Below, one piece after another: positions 20,167 to 32,800 of a stretch of DNA of 40,000 nt (its first letter is position 1; each line of letters starts with the position of its first letter). The notes under the pieces are model-generated. The model worked only from the letters and a program-made list of their open reading frames with translations, did not search any database and had not been told where the DNA came from. Both the position numbers and the translations under genes were made by a program. Origin of the DNA: Chrysomallon squamiferum (lineage: Eukaryota > Mollusca > Gastropoda > Neomphalida > Peltospiridae); NCBI GenBank assembly GCA_012295275.1, contig CM022675.1:1740519-1780518 (forward strand). The letters are read 5' to 3'.

Positions 20167-20214
<48 letters not shown>
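20167..20214 (+). repeat. (ATT)n microsatellite
   Basis: A pure trinucleotide run of about 48 bp. Confidence 0.96.
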
Positions 20215-20239
20215 GTTTGTATGTTTGTTTAAGGATGAA

Positions 20240-20420
20240 ATTTGTGAAACGCTTTGAACGAAGTATGAAGAAACGTGACTCGTTTGACATCTCTCTGATT
20301 AGGGTCACAAACCTTTAAAAACACGTGTAACACATCACTGCTCATCTAGACTAGTACTCCGCACTCACAACAAAACTCGCTGTTTTCTTTCACTTGTCAC
20401 GCATCAACTAACAGATGTTT
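20240..20420 (+). repeat. Dispersed repeat family C, copy
   Basis: Shares AACACGTGTAACA-like, CACTGCTCATCTAGAC and ATCAACTAACAGATG motifs with 18560-18740. Confidence 0.5.
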
Positions 20421-20437
20421 AGGAGTTTCTGACAGCT

Positions 20438-20590
20438 TTTAACCTTAAAGGTATCCTACATCAAGAAATATAAAACAAATTAAATAAAATATGTCTGCCA
20501 GTCATTATTTCTGACTGATTTTAACCTTAAAGGTATCCTACATCAAGAAATATAAAACAAATAAAATAAAAATGTCTGTCAGTTTACTGA
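20438..20590 (+). repeat. 82-bp tandem duplication
   Basis: AACCTTAAAGGTATCCTACA starts at 20441 and again at 20523. The copies differ at only a few bases, so the duplication is recent. Confidence 0.93.
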
Positions 20591-20699
20591 CATATTCAGA
20601 GAGTATTTATGACAGTATATCGATACTCATTTGTGTACTAATTTAAACACCCAGAAACAAGCACATTCACACTCTTCTACGAACTAAAATAAATACAAA

Positions 20700-21160
20700 T
20701 ATACCCATTTAAACCACATACGTATATATGGACAGACGCTCATAGAGAAACATAATTATCAAACATAAACATACAATATAATAATCATCACTCAACTCAA
20801 CCCACCTACACACACACACACACACATACACACACAGATACACACAGACACATACATGCATGTACAACATTATACACATACGGAAACATACACTTACACA
20901 CATTAACACCCCCATCCACATTCACAGACAAGCAGATACATAGGTAGATATGAAACAAAACTCACTGGCACATACATTTATATACACATAGAAACATAGA
21001 TAGATATATACAGACGTGCACTGGTACAGGAATAAATACACACGTTTACACAAATATATCCACGCACACACTTACACTCAAATATCTACACTTATATGCA
21101 CACATGCATGCATGGATAGAAAAATCTACGCACGCACGCATCAGGTAAAGGTAAACCCGT
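20700..21160 (+). repeat. CA-rich and ATAC-rich low-complexity region
   Basis: A CA run at about 20811-20840, then many CACA, ATAC and GATA tetramers. No gene is seen. Confidence 0.75.
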
Positions 21161-21246
21161 ACCTCAGACTACTAAATTCAAAGAAATAAAGAAAGGACAA
21201 ACCCGCGCGAAAAAAAAAAAAAAAAAGAAGCAAACACTATGTATAA

Positions 21247-21617
<371 letters not shown>

Positions 21618-21639
21618 CGTAAGACGCAGCTATCCCTCA

Positions 21640-22540
21640 GTTCTTTGTTAGAGAAGAAAGAAAATAAAAATGACACTGGACTTGGCTGGTACGTATTCAA
21701 GCACGGACACTGACGTCTAGTGCTCCAGAAACACAGATACGCATGACTGGCAATACATAGTAAGTTTTTTGGAGAAAGAAGAAAGCTTATATTTGTTGTT
21801 GCTTTTAATGTTAATTCTCGGACACAAGTACCGGCATATATAAAATTATCTGAGCACACATACATACATATATACATAAACACATACAGACAGTATACGT
21901 TTTTGGAAGGACGCTAGTTATACAGAGGTAATGAATGTCAAGAATAAATAATCATCTTATTTGTCTAGGCTTTCGTCAAAACATATATATATATAGATAG
22001 ATAGATACATAGACAGATAGATAGATGTTTTTAATTGGTATGTTGTTCAGTTGATATATTGTTGTTATATTGTTATTGGTGTTTATATCGTTGTTTATAT
22101 GACTTACATCATTGCAAGTTGCAACAGCACTAGCAACAAAAGTAGTTGTAGTACTAGTTGTTTTTATCGTCTTTGTTCTAGTAATAATTGCGCTCAGTCT
22201 ACTTTTCAAAAATAATTTAACAAGCTTAGATTTCAAACAAATAAAGACAACAAATTATAAAGCAAAGAAGGAAATAAGCAAAGAAACAATACAAAGAAGA
22301 AAGAAACAAACAGAAAGATAAATGAATAAACAAATAAACAAGAAGAAAGAGAAGAGATAAATGAAAAGTTTCGGTAACACTAGTGTTGCGCTTCACACAC
22401 AATCAATTTTTTATTTATTTTTCTTAGTTATGATATAAATAGAGCAGAACTCATTTTATTTAATTTTTATGTAAATATATTTCTTTCCAAACAGATCACA
22501 CAGTGTAAGAGAGGAAAACGGTTTACTTGCAGTGTTACAA
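21640..22540 (+). other. No gene seen; AT-rich DNA with a GATA tract
   Basis: GATA/GACA repeats at about 21985-22027, otherwise AT-rich sequence without a supported open frame. Confidence 0.6.
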
Positions 22541-23094
22541 TAAACAAGGTACGTGCAGTTCATCTTTATATATATATGTACGTTTATTACTTCGGTGAAT
22601 GTATGTGCACAGTTTCTATGTATTTTATGTATGGTACGTAAATAAATGTATGTGGATATTTCCATATATGTGTATATATGCTATATGAATACATGTGTGT
22701 ACAATTTCTGTATATGTGTATGTATGCCATGTCAGTAAATGTATATGGACACTTACAATGTATTTGTAAATATCCTACTTCAAAAATGTATGTATTCCTT
22801 CTGTACATTTTTATGCATATTACTACTTAAAATAAATGTCTACACTATCTATATACTTGTACAGGAACAAACATATGTGTGTGCGGGCGTACATTTGTAT
22901 GTACGTTTATTCAGTGAATGTGTGCTTACATGTCCAGATTATTTACTTCGGTAAATGTGCCTGTTTGCCGTCTTCACATTTGCAGGAACATCACTTTACA
23001 TACATCTACGCTTTATTCATACGTAAGCACGTTATTCAGTGGATGAGTGTACTCACTTTTCTATACATTAGCACACATTTTACTTCAATAAATT
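22540..23094 (+). repeat. Strongly diverged edge of the 65-bp satellite
   Basis: Short motifs of the satellite (ACTTCGGTGAATGT, ACTTCAATAAAT, CTGTAAAT, TGTACATTT) recur at irregular spacing. This looks like old, decayed copies flanking the younger array. No gene is visible. Confidence 0.6.
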
Positions 23095-26000
23095 TGTTTC
23101 ATCCGTTGTCTGTAAATTTGTATTATAACTTCTTTATTGTCCACTGTCTGTAAATATACATGTACATTACTTTAGTCAATGTAATTTGTATAACTTCTTT
23201 ATTGTCCACTGTCTGTAAATATACATGTACATTACTTTAGTCAATGTAATTTGTATAACTTCTTTAGTGTCCACTTTCTGTAAATACATATGTACATCAC
23301 TTCTGTCAGTGTTATTTGTATGATTACTTTTGTAGTATCCACTTTCTGTAAATATACATGTACATTACTTCAATCAATGTAATTTGTATGATTACTTCTT
23401 TAGTGTCCACTTTCTGTAAATACATATGTACATTACTTCAGTCAATGTAATTTGTATAACTTCCTTAGTGTCCACTTTCTGTAAATATACATGTTCATTT
23501 CGTCAGTCAATGGAATTTTTGCGATTACTTCCTTAGTGTCCACTGTGTATAAATATACAGTTACACTACTTCAGTCAAAGTAATTTCTGTAACTTCTTTA
23601 GTGTCCACTGTCTGTAAATACATAGGCACTTTACTTTATTCAGTGTAATTTGTATGTTTACTAATGTTTAATAATTTCAGTAACTTCTTTAGTGTCCAAT
23701 ATCTGTAAATATACCTGTACATTACTTCAGTCAATGTAATTTGTATGTTTACTAATGTTTAATAATTTCAGTAACTTGTTTAGTGTCCAATATCTGTAAA
23801 TATACCTGTACATTACTTCAGTCAATGTAATTTGTATGTTTACTAATGTTTAATAATTTCAGTAACTTCTTTAGTGTCCAATATCTGTAAATATACCTGT
23901 ACATTACTTCAGTCAATGTAATTTGTATGTTTACGTCTTTAGTGTCCAATATCTGTAAATATGACTGTACATCACTTCTGTCAATGTAATTTGTGCAACA
24001 TTTTTAATGTCCACTTTCTGTAAATACTTATGTACATTACTACAGTTAATGTAATTTGTATGATTAATTCTTCAGTGCCCACTTTCTGTAAATACATGTC
24101 TATCTTACTTCAGTCAATGTAATTTGTATAACTTTTTTAGTGTCCACTTTCTGTAAATACATATGTACATCACTTCGGTCAATGTAAATTACTTCAGTCA
24201 AAAATACATATGTAAATCACTTCAGTCAATGTAATTTGTATAACTTCTTTAGTGTCCACTTTCTGTAAATATACATGTACATTACTTGAGTCAATGTAAT
24301 TTGTATTACTTCTTTAGTGTCCACTTTCTGTAAATACATATGTAAATCACTTCAGTCAATGTAATTTGTATAACTTGTTTAGTGTCCACTTTCTGTAAAT
24401 ACATATGTACATTACTTCAGTCAATGTAATTTGTATTACTTCTTTACTGTTCACTTTCTGTAAATACATATGTACATCACTTCGGTCAATGTAGATACTC
24501 CAGTAACTTCTTTAGTGTCCACTTTATGTAAATACATATGTACATTACTTCAGTCAATGTAATTTGTTTAACTTCTTTAGTGTCCACTTTCTGTAAATAT
24601 ACATGTACATTACTTCAGTCAATGTAATTTGTTTAACTTCTTTAGTGTCCAATTTCTGTAAATATACATGTACATTACTTCAGTCAATGTAATTTGTTTA
24701 ACTTCTTTAGTGTCCAATTTCTGTAAATACATATGTACATTACTTCAGTCAATGTAATTTGTTTAACTTCTTTAGTGTCCAATTTCTGTAAATATACATG
24801 TACATTACTTCAGTCAATGTAATTTGTTTAACTTCTTTAGTGTCCAATTTCTGTAAATATACATGTACATTACTTCAGTCAATGTAATTTGTTTAACTTC
24901 TTTAGTGTCCAATTTCTGTAAATACATAGGTACATTACTTCAGTCAATGTAATTTGTTTAACTTCTTTAGTGTCCAATTTCTGTAAATATACATGTACAT
25001 TACTTCAGTCAATGTAATTTGTTTAACTTCTTTAGTGTCCAATTTCTGTAAATATACATGTACATTACTTCAGTCAATGTAATTTGTTTAACTTCTTTAG
25101 TGTCCAATTTCTGTAAATACATAGGTACATTACTTCAGTCAATGTAATTTGTTTAACTTCTTTAGTGTCCAATTTCTGTAAATACATATGTACATTACTT
25201 CAGTCAATGTAATTTGTTTAACTTCTTTAGTGTCCAATTTCTGTAAATACATAGGTACATTACTTCAGTCAATGTAATTTGTTTAATGTAATTTGTATAA
25301 CTTCTTTAGTGTCCAATTTCTGTAAATACATATGTACATGTCAATGTAATTTGTTTAACTTCTTTAGTGTCAATTTTCGGTCAATGTAATTTGTTTAACT
25401 TTTTAGTGTCCAATTTTGTTTAACTTTTTAGTGTCCAATTTCTGTAAATACATATGTACATTACTTCAGTCAATGTAATTTGTTTAACTTCTTTAGTGTC
25501 CAATTTCTGTAAATACATATGTACATTACTTCAGTCAATGTAATTTGTTTAACTTCTTTAGTGTCCAATTTCTGTAAATACATATGTACATTACTTCAGT
25601 CAATGTAATTTGTTTAACTTCTTTAGTGTCCACTTTCTGTAAATACATATGTAAATCACTTCAGTCAATGTAATTTGTATAACTTCTTTAGTGTCCACTT
25701 TCTGTAAATACATATGTAAATCACTTCAGTCAATGTAATTTGTATAACTTCTTTAGTGTCCACTTTCTGTAAATACATATGTACATCACTTCTGTCAGTG
25801 TTATTTGTATATTGTTTTGTGTCCGCTGTCTGTAAATATATATGCAGATTACTTGAATCAATGTAATTCGTTTAAGTTATTTAGTGCCCCCTTTCTGTAA
25901 ATAAACATGTAAATTCCTTCAATCAATGCAGTTTGTATGATTACTTCTTTAGTGTGCCTATTTCTGTAAATATAGCTGTAAATTACTTCAGTAAATGAAA

Positions 26001-26545
26001 TTTGTATGATTACATTTATTTATTGTCCAATGTAAAACTATTTAGTGTCATGAACCTTTTCAGTCAACGTAGTTTGTATAACTTCTTTAGTGTCCACTTT
26101 CTGTAAATACATATGTACATCACTTCGGTCAATGTAAATATCTCAGTAACTTCTTTGGTGTCCATTTTCTGTAAATACATATATATATATATACCTTACT
26201 TTAGTCAATGTAATTTGTATGATTACTTCTTTAGTGACCTCTTTCTGTATATATACAGTTTCATTACTTCAATCAATGTAATTTGTATGATTAATTCTTC
26301 AGTGCCCACTTTCTGTAAATACATATGTACATCACTTCAGTCAATGTAATTTGTGTAACTTCTTTACTGACCACTTTCTGTAAATACATATCTACATCAC
26401 TTCAGTCAATGTAATTTGTATAACTTCTTTAGTGTCCACTTTCTGTAAATACATATGTAAATCACTTCAGTCAATGCAATTTGTATGATTACTTCTTTAG
26501 TGTCCACTTTCTGTAAATACATATGTACATCACTTCAGTCTGTGT
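23095..26545 (+). repeat. 65-bp tandem satellite, about 50 copies
   Basis: The unit reads roughly ACTTCAGTCAATGTAATTTG, then TTTAACTTCTTTAGTGTCCA, then ATTTCTGTAAATACATATGT and ACATT. The landmark CAGTC recurs 65 bp apart (24616, 24681). Units from about 24580 to 25620 are almost identical; those at both ends are diverged and contain insertions. Two variants alternate at one site, TATACATGTACA and ACATATGTACA. Open frames inside it are meaningless. Confidence 0.95.
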
Positions 26546-27152
26546 GTTTGTACAGTTTCAAAACGTACTTATGCAAGGACATCTTTAAATATGTCACGTT
26601 ACTGTACATTCATGCTGTGCATTCAAGATCATGTGCTTCTATTTCATCGGATTTAAACTCATTTATGGGTTTTTTTTTATCCTTTGAAATAGCAAAAGTA
26701 TCCAAATCATCTTAAAATATATTTTAAAGCCTAACTATCTGATCATATGACATCAAGTGAGGAGCTGTATTAACTTTGATTTCTCGATTGGTCCATACAC
26801 TCACCACTGCAACTCGGCTTGTTTAACTTCAACAGTGACTGTACCAGCTATTACATAGCAATCAAATTAGAACATTGGGTAAGGTGTCACTCTGCAAAAA
26901 TCCTCCAGATTTGTGTGTGTTACTTTTTGCTTATGTATGTATGTTTGTAAGTACGTATGTATTAATGCATATTGGTGGGTACAAAACATAAATTTATAAC
27001 ACTACGATGTTAAGAAAAAGTGTGTTTCATAACAGTTAATAACTGTATTAATACTCTATTGTTTTATGACGGATCTTTGATTATCACAATTCAACGGGTA
27101 CAAACAGACACACACACACAATAATATTCATAAAATATAACATAATAGGTAT

Positions 27153-27191
<39 letters not shown>

Positions 27192-27270
27192 CAGATTTAT
27201 ATATTTATTTATTTTTAATTTATGTGTTTGTTTGTTCGTTTGTTTGTTTATTTTTTTCTTTATTTATTTA
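26546..27270 (+). other. Upstream flank of the gene, no coding sequence
   Basis: Non-repetitive up to about 27145, followed by a (TTTA)n run at 27146-27192. A promoter or a 5' non-coding exon would be expected here or further upstream, but I see no convincing TATA or initiator context. Confidence 0.5.
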
Positions 27271-27295
27271 ATTTTCTTTTCAGTATAAAGTAAAC
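27271..27295 (+). promoter_or_regulatory. Splice acceptor 12 nt before the start codon
   Basis: ATTTTCTTTTCAG ends at 27283 and is followed by 12 bases and the ATG. This is a good 3' splice site. It means either a non-coding 5' exon lies upstream, or, in lineages that use it, a spliced leader is added here. The transcription start is therefore probably not next to exon 1. Confidence 0.55.
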
Positions 27296-27347
27296 ATGTG
27301 GATATCATTCGTCTATCTGATACTCCTAAGTTGTTCCATCACTCTAG
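27296..27347 (+). CDS. Exon 1: signal peptide
   Basis: The exon codes MWISFVYLILLSCSITL and ends in phase 1 before GTAACT. A short N-terminus followed by a hydrophobic core and small residues is a typical secretory signal. This ATG is chosen because it is the one that opens a signal peptide in the frame of the downstream EGF exons. Only 12 bases separate it from a pyrimidine-rich splice acceptor (AG at 27282-27283). Confidence 0.8.
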
Positions 27348-27842
27348 GTAACTTTATTTTCGTCTCTGTTTCTTTATAGAAATATTATATGCGTCAGTTC
27401 TCACAAAAAGAATGAGAATTTGAATATAGATAGTTCACACAGTGGAACAAAATATTTATAAAAAATACATCATTCAAATTATAACATTAATATTTTAGAA
27501 ATAATTCCTTTAAATGACGATATGTATTTGTTTTACATATATATATATATACCACGTATTTAATTACTTAAGTCGTCTTGTTCCTAACCCTAGTTCTCTA
27601 TCTAAAATATATTTTAAAAACTATACAATTCAAATAAAAATAAATAAATAAATAAATAAATAAAAGAAATCAGAAACAAAAATTTTGATTACAGTAATTT
27701 CGATATGCTTTCTTTATTTCATACTCCTCACAACATTTGTGATACTTAGTGGTTTTCTTTACATTATTCTTCCGAATGTCTATTCTCTTCTATTTTATTA
27801 TTATTATCATCATCATCATCATCATAATCATCATCATTATCA

Positions 27843-27920
<78 letters not shown>

Positions 27921-28756
27921 CTACTAACTCTATTGGAATTTAAACTAAAATCTCTCACCGTATATATTTCTTGTTTATTTTATTTAATAGCATGTTGTAC
28001 TTACTTACAGGTGATGAGTACTTCGACTGCAGACGACAGGGTCAGGATTGTGCTAATAATAAAACTTGTCAAAATGACGGCACCTGTGACTGTGGAAATG
28101 ACTACACTGGCTACAGCTGTGAGCTGGAGACAAGTCAGTATTCTAATTCTAATATGTCAAGTGTGGGTAACAGCAATGATATCATCAAGAAAAAGCCAAG
28201 AAGGTATAGACAGATTTTTTTTTTAATTGTTTTTATTTCATAACAGATATGAAATTTGTGTTTCCAGGTTTGAGTGGTTCAAGTCCGTGTACCAATCAGA
28301 CTGACTCTTGTGGCTCTGATGGAGGTATCTGTTACAACAATAATGGAAACAAGACGTGTTTCTGTCCTCCTGGTTTCTATGGTGACAGCTGTGAAAACAA
28401 AAGATGTGAGTAATTAATTCTACTTAACAACATAATACTTATTTTAATATCTTACACTGTTTTTATGTAGCAATGAAGGGTAGATGATATTCCAATTGTT
28501 TTCAGTATGCTCATTTATTATATATATTTACTGTACTTTTCACCTCCCAGGAAAGTAATATGAAATAAATAAATAACAAAAAAGTATAATAGTAACATAT
28601 TATTTAAGTTTATAACAGATTTAAACTGTCTCACTAAACACAGTCAGATTCATCATCTGATTTGAATTAATCTGAAAGGAAGGTTAATGTTATTATTTGA
28701 TGTCAAATACGCATTATTTCATGTTGAATGTCTATTATTATAATTAGTAGTAATAT

Positions 28757-28830
<74 letters not shown>

Positions 28831-29756
28831 CCATCATCACAATCATGTTGATTATTCCTGCTAACAAATACTAATCTTAATATTTTAGATGAAGTTACCT
28901 GTGAGAAAAGTTCTATGTTGATTGTTATTAATCCTGCTGGAACATTCAGTGGTGTCGTCTATGCTAAAAGTGGAAAAGACACGCCAAACTGCAAATTCAC
29001 GTCATCAGTTCTACCATCGGGAAAACAGGGTGTGGGTCTCAATGTTAAGGATAGTGACTGTGGTGGGGTGACTCAGGTCAGTTCTTTATATTATTCATAT
29101 TTTACTCTTTTTTTCTTAATGAACTATGTTTAAATACTTAGCTACTTCCATAAATTGTTTGAATAAATTAGATTTAAGTTTTGTGCATTTGTGGAATTAT
29201 AATATCTGAGAAAATTGTTTTTAAAAATATTTCTTTTTATCTTTGTACAAAGTGGTATTAGACATTGACTAAACATAACTTGTGTAGATCTGACTCTTTC
29301 TTAAGGTAAATGGAGGTCGAACTCGAGATGTGATGATTCAGTTCAGTGAAAAGTACATGACAAACCTCGACACAAAAGTCACTGTCACTTGTAGTGGAAA
29401 CAACAACGATGCCGTAACCGTGACTGTCACCAAAGTGATAACAACCAAACAAACTGAAAGGTTCGTTATAAATATTATTATTATTATTTTTATATTGTTC
29501 TTTCTTTCCTGCAATGTATATAAGTTTACTTACAATTGTGGTTACTACTGTCGGTAATGATGATGTTATTTCACAGAGACACACTGAACATCACAAACAC
29601 AGTTAACTCAATAGACTCCTCGCTTGTCCAGTTCAACATCAACCTCAAAGACGGGTCTTCAGTTTCAGAATCAGCAGCTGTATCTTTAGATGAAGAACTT
29701 ACATTTGAGTTTATTACAAGTAGGAACAAGTTGTTGTTTCCATAGTTTTCTTCATT

Positions 29757-29806
<50 letters not shown>

Positions 29807-32800
29807 CATAATAATCATAATAATCATAAAGATAATAGCTGTCATTAACTAATTCAAATTCGCATCATCTTCGTATATTTTTATTTATTTTTTATTTTTT
29901 GGTACTTTAGTTTTATTGCTTATTTATTAATGTATCTATTTTTTATATTCTCAGACTTGACAGCAGAGGTACCAGAAAAGATTGACGACATTGAACCAGG
30001 TAAAACATATATATGTACTAGATTATAACTACAGACTTTAATTATTTACTTTATGTTTCTGAATTGTTTCAGTGTTTAGTCTTGACTTAAAACTGTCGAC
30101 TTTCTCATTTTCAAACTACTCACAAACCGTTTCTAACGAATTCTTCCAAATTTCGCATGAAGATAATTTTCCTATCGGTTATTATAAATGTTTTTTTTTT
30201 TTTTTTCTATTTCATTATAAGTGAAAGTTCGTCTAGTTGGTGGTAACACAAGTAAAGAAGGTCGAGTAGAAGTTTTGAACAAAGGTAAATGGGGCAGACT
30301 GCACAGTGGTCGTTTCTCCTACTACGAGGCCACTGCAGTTTGTAGAACTCTGGGTTTCAACAAGTAAGTTAACAGCAAATAGTTCTGATTCTTATTGTAG
30401 CTCTACCTTTCTGAGTCCGTATTTTCCAGTATTATGAAAGGAACTTTCTAAATGAAGAAATATAAAATAACGTCGAAGTAAAAATATATAAGAGAAACAA
30501 TTGTGTGCGTGTGTGTATGTCTACAAAAGAAGTAATAAAAATAAACATAAAATAAAGAAGTAAATAAATAAATGAATTAATAAATACATAAAAATAATAT
30601 CGTGTGACGTGTATGTTAACACTGTTCCTACAGTTAAGTGTCTATCCTACAGCGCGTTTGGTATGCCACGTGGTAAAGGATTCTTCCCAGAAGGAACTGG
30701 ACAAATTTGGAAAGGTGATTTATTCTGTCTTGGATTTGAAATGGACGTAGATCGTTGCTATAAATGGATCATTACTGACTGTGGTGATGCCTGCACTGGA
30801 GAAGATATTGGACTGATATGTGACGGTAAAGAAATATTATTGTTATCATCTTCATCATCATCATCATCATTGTTATCATTATTATCATCATAATTATTGT
30901 TGTGGCTGTTCATTGATCAAGAATAAACTTTGTGTTTTATTCCACTATAACAGAAAACCCTGCTCCATACAAACTGAGACTGGTCGGTGGAAACAGCACA
31001 CAGGAAGGAAATCTTCAAGTATTTGATGATGGCAAATGGAATTCAGTGTGTAACACAAATGACTCTGAGAAAGTAAACTCCTGGGTCGACTGCCGGCAAA
31101 TGGGTTATGCAGTGTTAGTAAGACTTTCTAAATTTAAACGTTCAATTGTAAAAATAATAATAATAATAATAAAAAAAAATAAAAAAAAAATAATAATTAA
31201 TGGTTGTTGTTGCAGTAGTAACAGCAGTAGTATAGTAGTAGTACTAATGTTATCGTAAATACATACATACGGGCAAGGCCACATACACACGTTTAAATAT
31301 ACATAGAAAATATATTGATATAAATTTCAACATTTGTAACCAAAACGGTTATTGGTTAAATACAAATTTCCTGTGTTACTCTGATATTTGTTTTACGACT
31401 GTGGATCAAAGCTATCATTGTGAGTAAACGACATCTTGTATTTTACTTCTTATTATTTATGATTTTTGTTTTCAGCAGTGTTTGCTTTTCTAATTCTACA
31501 CACTGTCCTACCACTGAGATATATTTTTGAATAACCTTTTAAATTTAACCTGCGTTTCTTCACAGATCATCAGTCTATAAATCTGAAATAATTACTGGAA
31601 ATAAATGGAAGTATGAGTTTATCAGCCTCGGTTTTGAACCTGCTGTGCATTTGTCTATTCTCAGACTTCGGAATGAAGAGAGTGAATGTCAATCTGTACA
31701 TATTAGGTGTTCAGGTATTAATGTCAGTTACGTTTACTGTGTTATGTTCATCTGATAACACCATCGACTTCTACAGAGAAAACGATTTACAATAGAAGAA
31801 AGGTTCACGTTGTTATATGTTTTTTATCAACCTGTCAAATTGTCAAATTCAGCAACTACGAAAAACATCAACATCCAACTACACAATACACTCTTATTAT
31901 AACTATAACAGCTGTTTACTGCAGACGCCAAAATAAAAATAAATAAATAAATACATAATAATAAGCAATGTATATATGAAGTATACCAAAAAAAAAAAAA
32001 AAAAAAAAGAAAGAAATGAATGATTGATTTCAGTTTTATGTTTATTTTCTAGTGGACATATCAAATATTGAATTACGACTAGTTGGTGGTCCAAGCAGTA
32101 ACTACGGTGTAGTTGAAGTGAAAATAAACAATGTGTGGGGCAGACTGTATGATGATTATCCTACGTCAACAGTTGCTAGAGTTTTATGCAGAACACTTGG
32201 ATTTAACGAGTAAGTAGAAACAGAACGTAATATTAAAACAGTTAAATATCACTTGAAACCATGTGCTAATGCTAATAAAGCTAATAATGATGATGATGAT
32301 GACGATGATGATGATGATAATGATAATGATGATGATAATAATACTACTACTAATAATAATAATAAAATGACATCCATAATAACATTTAAACTGATATAAA
32401 AACTGATGCAATTACTCTATATAAACTGATTTATATTTTATCTATTTATTTAAAGAAGTTATAAAGCAATATTACTGAGTGAGCGTGAGCATAATCTGAC
32501 GTCAAGCAACAAAAAGATTTGGACACAAAGGGTGTTTTGTTCAGGACTGGAAAAGCGCATTAATGAGTGCTACCTTGAATATAGTGAAAACGATGATCAT
32601 GAGAAGTACACAGCCCTGCTGTGTTCAGGTAATGTGTTTTAGACAGCTGTCACTAAACATCTACCACATGTTTAATCATTTCTTCTATGGAGAATAACAT
32701 TCACTGTATTAGAGACAAAAGACAACGAAATTAATAATGTGATAAAATCTAAGTGAAAAATTGTGTGTATGTGTGAGATGACAAGAAATTTTAGTTTGTT

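Noticed and set aside
22836-23153. A 105-codon open frame on the plus strand
   Set aside because: It lies in the diverged satellite edge, has no recognisable domain and is not preserved in other units.
23095-26545. CRISPR-like array of regular repeats
   Set aside because: The whole 65-bp unit is repeated with no unique spacers, and the DNA is eukaryotic. It is a satellite.
29258-29584. A 108-codon minus-strand open frame across exons 5 and 6
   Set aside because: It is the antisense shadow of the ZP exons and has no independent motif.
31114-31124. GTAAGA at 31119 as the donor of exon 10
   Set aside because: It would leave phase 0 and produce a stop early in exon 11. The GTTAGT at 31114 keeps the phase-2 position conserved in all four SRCR domains.
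32451-32458. AG at 32454-32455 as the acceptor of exon 13
   Set aside because: It introduces a TGA after a few codons. The AG ending at 32458 keeps the SRCR frame.
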